Source: Siphonodentalium dalli (lineage: Eukaryota; Mollusca; Scaphopoda; Gadilida; Siphonodentaliidae). From it: a DNA stretch of 64,000 nt. Of this stretch, positions 12,201 to 21,792 are shown piece by piece (the stretch's first letter is position 1; each line of letters starts with the position of its first letter). Made by a program: the position numbers and the translations under genes. Location of the stretch: contig CP136061.1 in the NCBI GenBank assembly GCA_032622095.1, positions 19,408,991 to 19,472,990 on the forward strand. The letters run 5' to 3'. The notes under the pieces are model-generated. The model was not told the origin of the DNA, did no database searches, and saw nothing but the letters and a program-made list of their open reading frames with translations.

Positions 12201-15200
12201 TTTCAACAAAGCCAGTAAGAGCTCAGCATCAAGTCAAATATACAGGATGTGTGTCTGGTTGGTGTTGATTCCATGTTCAGTTTTCGGAGGTAAAAATTAA
12301 TGTATTTGTTCACTTATGGACTAGAAAAGCCATCTGGTGTTCGGAATAGAGAGTTTCTGGTTTACAGAGGTAATTTTTATTGAGAATGCACTTGGGTGAA
12401 TTTGGGACCGGACAAATTGTTCGATATGGAGAGGTATATAGGGTCCGGTTTGGGGAGGTTTTACTGTATATACATATTCGCTATTATGAAATATACTGAA
12501 AAATATAAAAGTAGCCAATGTTTATTTTGAGTCTTTCTTTACCTGTGTTATATCTTACAATACAACAACATTTACACATTCTTTCTACAGGGCAATTGTG
12601 GGCAGCTTTAAAGAAATTAGGAATTGATCCTGAGTATGTATTTTTATTATATTTTATATACATGGAATCCATTATATAAGCCATGGTCTGATACACAGAA
12701 TCCATGATTAAGCAGTATTCAGATACACGGAAGTCTTTAGCATACCACTGCATTTATTTAGGGTGACCAATAGTTCCTGAGATATGCTGTTCACAATAAA
12801 TAACTCTATTTGTTTTATCAGATTTTTTATCATCATCATATTCATCGCTTGTTGGTCAGAGCTAATGAGTACTGTTATTAAAAAAAATTACAGGAGCAAG
12901 GTAGACAGACAAATTTGTTTAAGCAATTATCATACAGGGAGTTAAGTGGAAGAGAAATGTTGTCAATGGAGCACTCTGTATCGCTGACAAAAAAATAGTA
13001 CACCTTCAATTCTGTCCCCTTTGTCAAGGCCATTTGTATCCCTTCTCCAACACCCATCATCTTATCATATCATATATCATATCACACATTTCTTGTATAG
13101 CGCACATATCACCAAGGTTTCAACATTAAACTAAATAAACAAATTCCAAAATTTACAGTTCAGACATGCGATAATTATGTAGCCCGCATTGAAAGCTGGT
13201 TCATTAGTTCCACGCCTAAATGTTCAGAATAAAATTCCGTGAATAAATGAGTTTTCAAAAGACCTTTGAATTCATCATATCCAGGACAGCTGCAGATGAT
13301 AACCGGTAGAGAGGCTATTGAAAATGATATGTCACCGAAACTACTGTCAACCTTCGGGTGCATTAAGTTCTCTGATATGAGATGCCTGAGTGGTACATAT
13401 GCACATATCTTATTATTGAGGCGTTGTGGTGCACTGTTTTTTATTTTACTTGAAAGTCATTGTGAGCACCTTGAACTTAATCCGCTGGTAAACGGGAAGA
13501 CAATGTAGTGTGAACTATGTCAGGGTAATGTGATCTTTATGTGGGATCTTACACACCACTATGGCCGCAGTGTTTTGTATTCGCTGCAGTCTTGACATTT
13601 GTTTTTGGTTAACACCGTCCATCAAAGAATTTCCGTAGTCCAAACGGCTAGTGATAAACGCATGCACTAATACTTCTGTGGCAGATCTGGTCAGATAACG
13701 CTGTATTCGACTGATATTACAGAGATGATAATTGCTGACTGGCAGAGTTCAAAGTGAACTAATGATAATCATCTAATGTATATTTTAGTTACTCTCACTA
13801 TTTGTTTATTATGTACTCTCACCTGCCTAATAATAGCACAGGCCGAATTATAATGCAGGGCTGAAATTAATAATAGTGCAGGCAATTTCACTATGTATAT
13901 ATCATTGCCTAATAATAGTGCAGGTATTGTATTATTGACTGAAATTAAAGGCCCACTTAATTTAATGTTGCTTTCGTTGAGTTACCAACATGTTTTTATA
14001 CGCCCTTTTTGAAAAAAGGTCGTATTATGTTATCAGTCTGTCCGTCTGTCTGTCTGTCCGTCCGTGTTTACTAATGACTACCTATGTGGCTAAGATTGTG
14101 TAAAATGGATATTTATGTGCATAACTTCCGTTGCGTGGCTAGCCACGTAACAGCTTTCAGATGGACGTTCTAAAATGATCTATTTGGCCTAATCAGCTTA
14201 TTTAATTTGTAGTCACTCAAAATTTGGAGAAAAAAAAGTCCATCGATTTAGACATCCATGACCCGTCAATAGGAGATGTCGGACACTGACAAGACATTTA
14301 TGTGGCTAGCCACCCAATCACGGACCTGTCAGTTTCTCCTATTCCACTGTCCCAGTTGCTGTGAGCAAGTTTTTGAGTTTTAATCAGCAGCTTCTGCTAT
14401 AATTCCAACATGTTATGAATCCATAATCTGGAGTTTTATCACTATCTACTACTTGATAGCCACTTAAAATTTTATGGCTACTTGAGAAGCCACATAAAAA
14501 CTAAAGCCACATTACCATTTCTAGCCACATAGGTCGAAGCCACATATCTACCCATTTGTTGGTACGTCCGTCCGTCCGTCTGTCCGTCCGTCCGTCCGTC
14601 CGTTAACATTTTTGGTTTCCGATCGATAACTCCAGTTTGGATTATTTGATCTGAACCAAAGTTGTTATGTGTATTTCCCAGCTAAAGATACAGGCCAAGT
14701 TCGAATATGGGTTATGTCCAATTATTTTTACATGAGTTACGGCCCTTTTTCGACTTAGAATTTGACCGTCTGTTAACATTTTTGGTTTCCGACCGATAAC
14801 TCCAGTTTGGATTATTTGATCTGAACCAAAGTTGGTATGTGTATTTCCTAGCTAAAGATACAGGCCAAGTTCGAATATGGGTTCCGTCCAATTATTTTTA
14901 CATGAGTTACGGCCCTTTTTCGACTTAGAATTTGACCGTCTGTTAATATTTTTGGTTTCCGACCGATAACTCCAGTTTGGATTATTTTATCTGAACCAAA
15001 GTTGGTATGTGTATTTCCCAGCTAAAGATACAGGCCAAGTTCGAATATGGGTTCCGTCCAATTATTTTAACATGAGTTACGGCCCTTTTTCAACTTAGAA
15101 TTTGACCAATTTCATAACATTTTGGTTTCCGACCGATAACTTCAGTTTTTATTATTTGAGCTGAACCAAAGCTGGTATGTGTATTTCCCAGCTAAAACTA

Positions 15201-18200
15201 CACGCCAAGTTTGAATATAGGTTCTGTCTAATTATTTTTACATGAGTTATGGCCATTTTTCGACTTAGAATTTGACCACATTTTGGCATTGAAATTAGGG
15301 GTATATCAGATTTTCTTTAAATGTAAGCTCAAAGTATTATCTTATTTTGTGATAGTACAATTCGAAATGGCTAAAGGGCGTATTTTGCCACACCCTAGCG
15401 ATGCTCTTGTTATCATCTAAATTGTAGTAAAAAGTGTTTTATTTTCAATGGAGGGGGAATAGCTCTATATCTTAAAGATAGAGTTATTCCCCTTTCATTG
15501 AAAATTCATCTTTGGTTTGAATTATGTTGCATTCTGCGAGCCAAAATGTGGGTAATCTTTCTATAATTTCAGCTGTTTTCTATTTCCCTATGTGCATCTT
15601 CTGAGACACAGATGTTTCAAATAGTGATGAACTGTAGTATTTTAATCATATTTTATGGCATCGATTGTTATTAACCCTTTCAGTGCCAAGTCCGATTTTT
15701 GTATCAACCCATATACCCTGTGCCAATGCATTCTCTTATATATGTGAGTCGACCATAGGTCGCCTCGCATATATAAGAGAATGCATTGGCCTAACAAATT
15801 TTCATCATTTGTTATTATTTTTTACAATTTTTTACAATTTTAATAATTTTTTCTTATATTCTACTCTCTTTCATTGCCAGACTTATTTTGTAGGTTTAGT
15901 GCCAGGGAATCTTACATTTTTCATGGGCATCAAAATTATTACTATGAATACTTGGTGATAGTTTTGAGTTATAACATGCCCCTAAGGTTTTATCCAGTTT
16001 GTTTTTAAATTTGCTATAGCATGCTTAAGCATATCCAAAAAAATTCAACCCAAAAAAAATTCAACCCAAAAAAATCTAGGGCCGATTTTACAGACCGTAA
16101 ATTAGGACCAATGAGATCGGCCCTAACCGTATATCAAGTCACTATAAACAAAATAATCGGTGACTCAAAAATTAAGCGGGCCTGTAAATAATCATGCATG
16201 CACTGTTATTCGGCAGGTGAGAGTACTGGTATCATATTCTTTCTTGTTCACAGTTCAACACATGAGACTTTTGGAGATGTCAAGAAGCTGATCACTCAGG
16301 AATTCGTCAGAAAAGGCTACCTCGACTATATTAAACAGCCAAACACCGATCCAGCATTGCATGACTTTAAATGGGGTCAGAGGTCAAAGCATGAAACATC
16401 AAAGAGGAACATCCTGGAATTTGCCTGCCAAGTGAGTTATTCTGTGATGATAACACTAAATTTTTCAAGCTCACAAGTGTCCGTTGATTATGGCAGGGTT
16501 TCTCAGGCATGGGAATCGATGAAAGTTTTATGGAGGTTAGCCATGAGCAATACTTTCAAAAAGATTCAATGCATTGTTTTCATTTTCCTTTCTAGAACTA
16601 AGCATTTATGTTTAAATATTTGTTTTCTGTTTAAGTGTATAAATCTCAGCCATGGTTTGTCAGATCTTAATGAAATTTATAACAGATGTTTGCCATCAGG
16701 AGCATTGGATATTTATTTTAAATTTAGAGATTTAACTTATGCTCAGTTTTAAATTGAATGTAAGTGGGAGTACATCTAACAAAGGCTTTGCATTTTGAAG
16801 GGGCCTACTGGCGCAAGCTCCATCAACAGCCCTGTTTTTTTTTATTTGCGGGGCCTTTTTATAGCCTTATGAAGCCTGGCATATAGAAAGGGATGCTGAA
16901 TTACAAACATACGAAGTATAAACAAGGAAGTAAGTTTGACTGATCAAACTGCTCTAATACTTAGCATTTGGGTAAATGCTTGATTCGTGATCTAGTTCAG
17001 TTTGTGCTTGAAATGCATTTGATTTGTTATCATCTGCTGAATTTGTTATGATTACTTCTTTGTGAACTCCAAATTTTGATAATAAAAGTATTGAATGTTA
17101 TGGCTGATACATGTACATGAGAAAATATGAACTATATATAGCACAAGAACTAGGACCTGTATTGAAGTTTTACTTCCCAGTAAAAATATTTCTCAAATCA
17201 TTGTTATTTGCAGAAAATTTCTCCAATTACAGTAACATACAAGTTGTTTTGTTATGCTCTCTTCAAAAATACAGCATCTTTTATTCCATATGAAAATAAA
17301 ATTTACTGGGCCTTTTTTCAGGCCTCGTATCATTAACAAAATGAGAAGCCTGATTCAATTATATATTAACTCTTTCTATACTAAATGGATTCTCCCACCA
17401 AGTCAAAAAGTGTACAAGATAATGGTCTATTATTGATTTGGAGGGATGTAATATAAGCAGATGACAGATAATAAAAGCTCAGATGGAGTCCTATTTATTG
17501 AGGGAAATGTCAGCTAATGGTCGTTTGTTGAACTTATTATCTGAACATTTCCTATGGGATAACTACTCATCCATGATGCTTTAGTATAGAAAGGGTTAAA
17601 CTTATTATCTGAACATTTCCTGTGGAATAACTACTCATCAATGCATGTTTAGTATAGAAAGGGTTAAAGACATATTATGGACTTGTTTGGGTGGGTGAAA
17701 CTAATAAGTTAGTACTCAGGTGCTATGCCAACTGAAGGAATGTAGCATTCTACTAACATCGCCGAAAATCTCAAACAAATTGACCGTACCACTCCATACT
17801 AAGCTCAATTGTAAATATTTACTTCTTGATTGGGGATGCAACTATCGGTGATAAACTAACGCAATCGATTTCGCCATCAAGGTCACTGCATTTAATTAAT
17901 ACACTATGTAAGAGTGACAGTGTCTGTTGTCAACTTGGATATATTTACTTTGAGCAAGATTAGTCTACATTTCTATTTGTTCACCCTACCGGAGTGTTTC
18001 ACATCACTTTAACCTAGTGTTGTATGGTATTGCCAATTTAAAATAGTGCAATAGTTTGAAAATATCTCTGCAAATGAGTTATTCTGTGCTGAATTTAGCT
18101 ATATTTAGTGTACACAATATTCCATGGCAATAATTATACATTATAAACATGTAACTTGTGCGCAAAACAATGAATATTTTGTATGATAGACATTTCATTA

Positions 18201-21200
18201 AGTAATACCTATTTCCTAACCCTGGAACAAAGTCTGGATTTGCAGGTGAGTACACCAGCACCTGTTTGCTGGCATTCCATGTTGACTTCCGATTGAAAAA
18301 GACTGAACCACCATGTGTTTAAAAAATTTGACTATAAATATTTCAGCTAAACTAATAACTTTGTATTTGAAATGAAAGTGCCATAAATAGTTAATTTTCA
18401 TCTAAATGAAAGGAAGCTGTAATTATGTTTATCAGAAAGTCCCCGATTGTATTATTGCATTGGAATATTCCAGTGCTGTAAGCACATGGTACTTTCACTT
18501 TATCATGTTTCATGTTGTCGTTAAATTGGTGGAAATTGAAACATGCCACTTGCATGGAATGTGCCAGATAAGTACATATTGACTACCAGGCTAAATAAAG
18601 GGCTGAAAACATGTCATTAATTCAGCCCAATCCTAGAACTAAGTTTCCTGTGTGTATTTGGTAGATACACCTCGATAGACACGTCACAACTGAGACGTAT
18701 GCGATATTATTGAAGTGCCGAGATACCACATTGAAAATTTGCGTACCCCACGATCTTGGTTAAGTTTACTCAATGATTAACTGATAAAATGCATTACAAT
18801 AAGTGTTCGGATAACAACGATCATCATAGAAGTCATAGCATTGTAACGTGGTGGGGGTCTTGACTATATTGTTGTTCTGTCGTGGTAGTGTGGACTGTTT
18901 CCCCCTACTCGATGTTACAAAAATAAATATTGTTGTAGATCTTGCGATCTGTATAAATCTTGAACCGTATTCTGTGATTCTGGAGTTCTTGGAATCTGTG
19001 TTCTTGGCTTAGAGCTCGCTATGAAGGCCCAGCTATATGATAATCCTTTACGGAAGGAAGTATCTAGTAAGCCCGTGGAGTACCAAGTTAACAGACAAAT
19101 CCGTTACAAAACGGTATGATTTAATCATAAAAGTATCTTCTCAGATGTGAATACAAGTATTTCAATGATGATAATCCACTGTAGGTCTGTGTGGGTAGCA
19201 CTATCAGAATATATATGGCCTGATATACTTCCAACTTAGCATAAAACCAGCTACAGTGTGAGCCAAGGTATGGCCAAGTCAAGTTAAATGACGAAGAAAT
19301 GACAATTAGGCAATTCGCCAAATGTCTAAGAAATATCCAAAGACAAGGGTGACACTCCGAAAAACCCTGTACCAAGTCTTGGTTAAAATGCCCAATGGGT
19401 CTTTAAATGAAAGTCAGTTACATGTAAGTACTGACAGCCGTTTACGTGAATACGTAATCTGTTGAAGTGTACCCACTGTAGGTAGCATCGGCCCTTTTAT
19501 ACGACGCGACCCACAGTGGGCTGTACTTACTACCTACAAACTACCCACAAATGATACCCACAGCTACCTTGTAAGGTAGCTAGCTACCTTGAAATAAGAC
19601 GTTACAAAAACAGCGTCAGAAATCACTAAGGTAACAACTAAAGGCGGAAGTTACCAATGACGTCACGCTATTTATAGCTTGACACGAAGAGTGGGAAAAT
19701 CCCAGAATGATATAAATACAATGTAACGACGATGTCAATGAGTGTGAATAAGATAAGAATTAGAACAGATAGTTAGGTAATAATTAGATGAATTTGCAAA
19801 TTAAGGGTTAGTTATCTGACAAATATAGGTAGTATTAAGAATATGAATGCATAAAGTACAATTTTAAGTGAGGAAAGTGATCAAAAGTTACCGATCGACG
19901 AAATAACAATGAATGCATTGTAATTAATATAGTAATACAACGGAAGGTGCCCTGTAGTTATGCTACAGCATCAAGGGTTATACACTGCAGTGGTTTTTTT
20001 AACCTGTAATGGTATGTGCGTACTGTTCAGTGTGTGTGCATCGCAGACAATCAAAGCAATCATCAATGGAATCAAACAAACAATGTTGTCAAAATAATTT
20101 ATTAATTTACGATGTCACCGATCATTTCTTGTACGCATGTGATGACAGTTCCTAGTCACAATGAAACACACCAGTCCGTACAATACAGAAAAAAGTAAAT
20201 GGTACGCATTACCAATTTGCCATAATGATTTATCAGTAACAATCAGTCGGTGGTGTACAAAACGATCCCAGGAAGGAACTTTTTGTTGAAGTAAACCAAC
20301 AATGAACAGTTTTATTTTGTATGAAGTTTTATTTTATTAAAGGCACGTGAGGCCTTAGTTGTCGAAAATATTCATATTTGTTCCAATCACCGTAAACAGA
20401 AAAACATTCGAATGCATAGTTTCGTTCATATATACCATGACTATCGCGTAAACAGCATGTTATCATAAAGACCTACTATATTTTACCTAGGCAAGAGCCT
20501 GATTGTGTTACAGAAGACAGCACAATGCTACTGGCTAATCACACAAAAATGGCATAAACGCTCTTTATTAGTTCCATATCAGGAATTCGCCAACAAAGAA
20601 CGCTCTTTGTGTTTACCATCATAATATAAACAAACACCAGAAAAGTAACTTTTTATGCTTTTGTTTACATAACAATGGTCAAATATATGACAATAACATA
20701 CTGTTTATGCGATATTTCTTATTTGTATACGGACAAAGTCTGTCTACATTTTGATGTTCTTTCTGTTTGTGGCGGTTTTTGACGGTGGAAATATTTTTAC
20801 AGGATACCCACCGCCAAGGCCAACCGTACCTTTAAAACAGCATAAAGCAATGTTCTCTGAGTGTATTATATATATGTTTACATTCACATGCATCGGTTAT
20901 AACTTATATTTCCCATTAGGTGCACCAAAGCAAAATTGCGCACCTGGATACAAAATCAGGCGCACAATAAACTGCGCACCTGTGTTTTTCAAAATTGAAG
21001 GACTCGGCGGTGTAATACAGTGTTGGTTTTCATACCACTATTTATTACTTTTTCAGATCTATGATAAAGAAGCGTCCGAGTGGCAATCACAGTGGGCTGA
21101 TATCCTGCAATCTGAGGAAACTGTAGACGAAACAACTGACGTCACCGGCATGGAAACACAAGAGGCAACTGTTGTGCAAGATGAAGATACATTATCAGAA

Positions 21201-21242
21201 ACACAGACTCAGAGTCAAAGGTCATCACGGCGGAGAAAATGA
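227..21242 (+). CDS. NSMCE3: NSMCE3 (Nse3, MAGE family), SMC5/6 complex subunit, nine coding exons
   Basis: Joined exons: 227-274, 5752-5883, 7825-7888, 9522-9601, 10329-10429, 11736-11818, 12591-12633, 16254-16431, 21057-21242. Every junction is GT-AG, phases agree throughout, and the product is 304 aa ending in TGA. Residues 1-60 are a low-complexity Ser/Gln/Asp tail. Residues about 61-260 form a MAGE homology domain of two winged helices, with family-typical stretches VNDLVQFLLIKDQKKAPIKR (61-80), GTYLLIN (123-129), ALLMVLLTVIFMNGNEI (151-167), LWAALKKLGI (172-181) and DFKWGQRS (221-228). The end (about 264-304) is acidic and Ser/Thr/Gln-rich, closing on RRRK. Known: Nse3 binds the RING protein Nse1 and the kleisin Nse4 and contacts DNA in the nuclear SMC5/6 complex, which acts in homologous recombination and replication-fork stability. 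The length matches the ~304 aa vertebrate protein. The single multi-exon MAGE gene fits an invertebrate, so NSMCE3 is favoured over the mammal-expanded MAGE-A to -H genes. Confidence 0.9.
457..1642. mobile_element. Non-autonomous element with 8 bp target duplication (hAT-like), intron 1
   Basis: Seen: ATCTGTGT occurs at 449-456 and again at 1643-1650. Between them the ends are inverted copies starting ATGGGAGGCCAAATTCACAT and extending about 70 bases into two tandem copies of a palindrome, GCGCTTAAGCGCAATT. The 1186 bp interior has no transposase-like reading frame and contains a nested 210 bp palindromic MITE (843-1052). An 8 bp duplication is typical of hAT and P superfamilies; the ends are not the usual CAGGG type, so the assignment is tentative. 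Confidence 0.65.
843..1052. mobile_element. 210 bp palindromic MITE, TA-flanked (family P, copy 1)
   Basis: Nearly the whole element is one inverted repeat: CAGTAATGC at the left end, CATTACTG at the right, TA on both sides, apex near 950. Such elements fit a Tc1/mariner-type TA target. Other copies are at 9283-9495, 37891-38103, 40285-40412 and 60316-60417. Confidence 0.75.
1794..2060. mobile_element. Truncated MITE with internal CCGCGG repeats
   Basis: The left end TACCCCGCTGAACAAAACAA matches the terminal repeat of the complete copy at 44897-45271. Inside, an imperfect ~23 bp repeat containing CCGCGGCCGAACGGCAAGTA recurs several times. The right terminus is missing: sequence passes straight into the TCCGAGGGTT array at 2073. 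The CpG-rich interior contrasts with its AT-rich surroundings. Confidence 0.6.
2073..3020. mobile_element. Foldback-like element with tandem-repeat arms
   Basis: The left arm (about 2073-2317) is built from short repeats of the form AGTCCGAGGGTTCAATAGTC. The right arm (about 2857-3020) is built from the reverse complement, GACTATTGAACCCTCAGACT. About 540 bp separates the arms and includes a 15 bp-arm hairpin (2348-2362 with 2378-2392). Tandem repeats within inverted arms are the hallmark of foldback elements. No transposase reading frame is visible. Confidence 0.5.
3180..3780. repeat. Diverged interspersed repeat (GTCCGTCTGTCC type)
   Basis: Begins near GGGGGTATCAGCTATTTGTC with a short TCCG/TCTG tract and ends GGGACAGTCACACCTCTAGT, an ending also found near 36118. 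Related pieces occur at 32518, 34670 and 35145. It looks like an old non-coding transposon. Confidence 0.4.
3832..4430 (+). repeat. Diverged ~180 bp tandem repeat, three to four copies
   Basis: The phrase TTGTCACCAATGATAGTT recurs with changes near 3970, 4150 and 4330, about 180 bases apart. Between them, GATAAACTGGGTAATTTTCA also recurs. A G-run interrupts the array near 4254-4267. No coding capacity. Confidence 0.5.
4608..5010. mobile_element. Hairpin MITE family A, copy 1
   Basis: Starts CAAGCTTCAAAATA and ends TTTAAAGGCTTA. It carries two inverted blocks built on GAATGAGGTCCCCAGAGGGT and its complement, the family A hallmark. The target duplication is degraded. Confidence 0.6.
5050..5420. 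repeat. Interspersed repeat, two tandem ~220 bp units
   Basis: ATCATCACCAAACT followed by ATCTTCAGGGTGACCTC occurs near 5070 and again near 5330. The same block recurs at about 7965, 8280, 34565 and 36165. Non-coding. Confidence 0.45.
5752..5883 (+). CDS. NSMCE3: NSMCE3 exon 2
   Basis: Residues 17-60, beginning SQEEWMDTEPSTSGTQ, a Ser/Thr/Gln-rich linker before the MAGE domain. The acceptor is TTTTTTGTAACTTAG and the donor AGA|GTAAGT is a strong consensus. Phase 0 at both ends. No domain is visible here, so the evidence is the splice signals and the phase-matched position between exons 1 and 3. Confidence 0.75.
6590..7114. mobile_element. hAT non-autonomous element with perfect 8 bp TSD
   Basis: GTTGTTTG at 6582-6589 is repeated exactly at 7115-7122. 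The ends are CAGGGTTCGCGCTG and, inverted, CAGGGTCCGCGCTG: the classic CAGGG hAT terminus. It is 525 bp with no transposase reading frame. A related start, CAGGGTTTGCTCTGG, is at about 23567. Confidence 0.8.
7215..7300 (+). repeat. 21 bp tandem repeat, four copies
   Basis: Four nearly identical copies of GAATTAGAAGGGCCATGTTTT, the last ending in GATTT. They lie within the right part of the hAT-like element at 5989-7362 and are absent from its sister copy at 26314-27630, so they expanded after the two separated. Confidence 0.8.
7388..7756. mobile_element. hAT-like MITE, intron 2
   Basis: Starts TAGGCCTGTAATGATTCATC and ends GCATTGTGGAGG...CTGCAGCCCTA; the ends are imperfect inverted copies. 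Flanks CTTACAAC and TTTATAAC match at six of eight bases. Inside are many GATGCATC/ATCGTGAT motifs, as seen in hAT families with TAGGGCTG ends. Confidence 0.6.
7825..7888 (+). CDS. NSMCE3: NSMCE3 exon 3, start of MAGE homology domain
   Basis: Residues 61-81 plus the first base of codon 82. It encodes VNDLVQFLLIKDQKKAPIKR, the first helix of the first winged-helix unit and closely like vertebrate Nse3. The acceptor is TTTTATTAG and the donor CAAG|GTGAGC; the phase 1 end pairs with exon 4. Confidence 0.88.
7930..8370. repeat. Interspersed repeat, two diverged units
   Basis: Repeats the CACCAAACTTCATATGGATC / GGGTGACC block seen at 5050-5420, with a second weaker unit at about 8280-8370. The short triplicated phrase CGGCGCACCCTGCGTC lies at 8075-8112. 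Confidence 0.4.
8560..9040. repeat. ~180 bp diverged tandem repeat
   Basis: ATGAAATTTGGTATTGATGT followed by ACTATGAGGG and TTTATCTGG occurs at about 8723 and 8899. A third relative is at 35247. Preceded by a GTCCGTC tract. Non-coding. Confidence 0.45.
9283..9495. mobile_element. Palindromic MITE family P, copy 2
   Basis: Near-perfect inverted repeat of 213 bp, apex around 9388, TA on both sides. The left terminal base pair has mutated (TTGTAATG for CAGTAATG). It lies 26 bases before exon 4 of NSMCE3, so it abuts the splice acceptor region. Confidence 0.75.
9522..9601 (+). CDS. NSMCE3: NSMCE3 exon 4, MAGE domain
   Basis: Residues 82-108, with INKIVLREF followed by an amphipathic helix ending ASERLTM. 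The split GAT codon (Asp82) is completed across the intron. The acceptor is TCACTTCAG and the donor ATG|GTGAGT; the exon ends in phase 0. Confidence 0.88.
9872..10256. mobile_element. hAT-like element with perfect 8 bp TSD, intron 4
   Basis: ATCATAAC at 9864-9871 is repeated exactly at 10257-10264. The ends TTCGGCTGCAACAATTCA and, inverted, TGGAGCTGCCACAATTCA match well. The 385 bp interior has GATGCATC motifs like the element at 7388-7756. No coding frame. Confidence 0.75.
10329..10429 (+). CDS. NSMCE3: NSMCE3 exon 5, MAGE domain
   Basis: Residues 109-141 plus two bases of Trp142. It encodes VFGIDLIELSDKHKGTYLLI, the beta wing of the first winged helix and the best-conserved MAGE stretch (usual form VFG..L.E.D.....Y.L). 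The donor is TG|GTAAGC. A hAT insertion lies 64 bases upstream of the acceptor. Confidence 0.92.
11125..11351. mobile_element. Hairpin MITE family A, copy 2
   Basis: CAAGCCTGATTATAG to CAGGCTTG. Flanks GTTGACTC (11117-11124) and CTCGACTC (11352-11359) match at six of eight bases. The interior is a hairpin of GAGGTCCCCAGAGGGTGAA with its complement, then a second half-hairpin. Confidence 0.7.
11736..11818 (+). CDS. NSMCE3: NSMCE3 exon 6, MAGE domain
   Basis: Completes Trp142 and runs to residue 169. It encodes LPEESSKTALLMVLLTVIFM and NGNEI, matching the MAGE signature LLM.VL..IFM.GN. The acceptor is ATATCCTCAG and the donor GACG|GTAAGT, phase 1. Confidence 0.92.
12591..12633 (+). CDS. NSMCE3: NSMCE3 exon 7 (43 nt), MAGE domain
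   Basis: A 43-base exon encoding GQLWAALKKLGIDP (residues 170-183), the MAGE LW..L..LG helix. It begins by completing Gly170 and ends in phase 2 at GA|GTATGT. It is too short to call on its own, but the motif and both phase matches make it secure. Confidence 0.88.
13055..13724 (-). mobile_element. L2/CR1-type LINE remnant, reverse transcriptase C-terminus
   Basis: Reading the minus strand from 13724 gives RYLTRSATEVLVHAFITSRL then LDYGNSL, LQRIQNTAA, HITLT, a stop, and LHCLPVYQRIKFKVL, then past a frameshift FKGLLKTHLFTEFY. These match in order the conserved C-terminal motifs of L2/CR1 reverse transcriptases (TSRLDYCNSLL, LQRVQNAAARL, LHWLPV..RI.FK). The 3' end carries GCGCTATACAA and an ATGATAT repeat near 13060-13100, as L2 tails do. 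It is 5' truncated and inactive. Confidence 0.75.
13997..15412. repeat. Interspersed element with TCCG microsatellite and ~171 bp tandem repeats
   Basis: Opens with CGCCCTTTTTGAAAAAAGG and a TCTG/TCCG tract (14035-14065, 14560-14604), and closes at AAAGGGCGTATTTTGCC. From about 14605 to 15280 there are four copies of a ~171 bp unit beginning AACATTTTTGGTTTCCGA and containing CATGAGTTACGGCCCTTTTT. The first three are nearly identical and the fourth is diverged. No protein signature. Confidence 0.65.
15671..16126. mobile_element. TTAA-flanked hairpin MITE family B, right end damaged
   Basis: TTAA then CCCTTTCAGTGCCAAGTCCG, followed by the shared ~75 bp hairpin (15716-15791) and an AT-rich body. 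It aligns inverted with 60690-61070 (shared TATGCTTAAGCAT block). The right terminus is eroded near GATCGGCCCTAA. Confidence 0.65.
16254..16431 (+). CDS. NSMCE3: NSMCE3 exon 8, second winged helix
   Basis: Residues 184-243, with FGDVKKLITQEFVRKGYLDY followed by DFKWGQRS and a helix ending NILEFACQ. This is the C-terminal winged helix of the MAGE domain. The acceptor is TTCTTGTTCACAG and the donor CAA|GTGAGT. The reading frame runs on past the donor to 16752 by chance. Confidence 0.92.
17366..17667. mobile_element. TTAA-flanked MITE family S with two satellite-like units
   Basis: TTAACTCTTTCTATACTAAA at the left and TTTAGTATAGAAAGGGTTAA at the right. The right ~70 bp, including the terminal repeat and TTAA, is present twice in tandem (about 17526-17597 and 17597-17667). 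This looks like an early state of the arrays at 38919 and 56642. Confidence 0.7.
18842..19606 (-). other. Possible solo LTR or promoter-like segment (weak)
   Basis: TGTAACG (18842-18848) and CGTTACA (19600-19606) are inverted 7-mers, as at LTR ends, and a TATAAAAG box reads on the minus strand at 19494-19501. No matching flanking duplication, primer-binding site or gag-pol frame is seen. Further right, TGACGTCA (19658-19665) followed by TATTTATA (19669-19676) is another promoter-like pair of unknown meaning. Confidence 0.2.
19740..21056 (+). other. NSMCE3 intron 8 remainder, no recognised feature
   Basis: AT-rich intron sequence before exon 9. I see no coding motif, tandem array or terminal repeat. 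The open frame before exon 9 (from 20751) is intron read-through: it has no splice signals or conserved residues until 21057. Confidence 0.6.
21057..21242 (+). CDS. NSMCE3: NSMCE3 exon 9 (stop codon exon)
   Basis: Residues 244-304. It opens with IYDKEASEWQSQWADIL, the closing helix of the MAGE domain, followed by an acidic Thr/Gln/Ser-rich tail ending RRRK and TGA. The acceptor is a long T-rich tract ending TTTTTCAG. Confidence 0.9.
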   Translation: MYDKEASEWQSQWADILQSEETVDETTDVTGMETQEATVVQDEDTLSETQTQSQRSSRRRK

Positions 21243-21557
21243 TGACTGTATTAGGATGTTTGTTACATAATTGTTAATCAATAACTCAGAACATCACAGA
21301 TTAATACCCAGTAACTGCTATTCAAACAATTCTTACATTCTGATTGGCTCTCCTGAACCACAGAGGTCATCACAGAAGAAATTAATAATCATGTTGTAGC
21401 AATGATTCCTGCATCATTATCAGCATATCTGTTAGAGAGGAGGTGTTTTTATGCATTTAAAGTAGCTATGACCAGCATCATCATTGTCACAATCATTGTC
21501 ATCACCATCGTCATCATTAATATCATTGTCATCATCACCATCTTCATGAATCTGAAC

Positions 21558-21682
21558 CAAGCCTTGAAATATTGTGTCATACGTTTGCAGAATGAGGTCC
21601 CCAGAGGGTGAATTTAGTGAATTTATCACACACTGTGGCCTTGCATCATCAAATTCACCCTCCGGGAACCTCATTCTGCTTT
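21558..21682. mobile_element. Hairpin MITE family A, copy 3 (half element)
   Basis: CAAGCCTTGAAATATTGTG then one GAGGTCCCCAGAGGGTGAA hairpin ending CCTCATTCTGC. The second half and right terminus are missing. Confidence 0.65.
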
Positions 21683-21700
21683 GGTCACAACTGTTATAAT

Positions 21701-21706
21701 AATAAA
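21701..21706 (+). promoter_or_regulatory. Candidate poly(A) signal for NSMCE3
   Basis: AATAAA (also overlapping at 21705-21710) lies about 460 bases after the NSMCE3 stop codon, just beyond a truncated hairpin MITE. It is the clearest canonical signal downstream, but AT-rich DNA gives chance matches. Confidence 0.3.
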
Positions 21707-21792
21707 TAAATAATGCCTATGGATTCATTTTCGGCAATATTCAGTTCAACAATGAGCCACACACCGCTATACATGACTCAAGTAACTACCCA

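Noticed and set aside
18842-19606. Complete LTR retrotransposon
   Set aside because: Only short inverted 7-mers and a TATA-like box; no second LTR, primer site or gag/pol frames. Kept as a low-confidence note only.
20751-21242. 163-codon frame as one exon
   Set aside because: Only the part from 21057 is conserved and follows a good acceptor; the upstream part is intron read-through.
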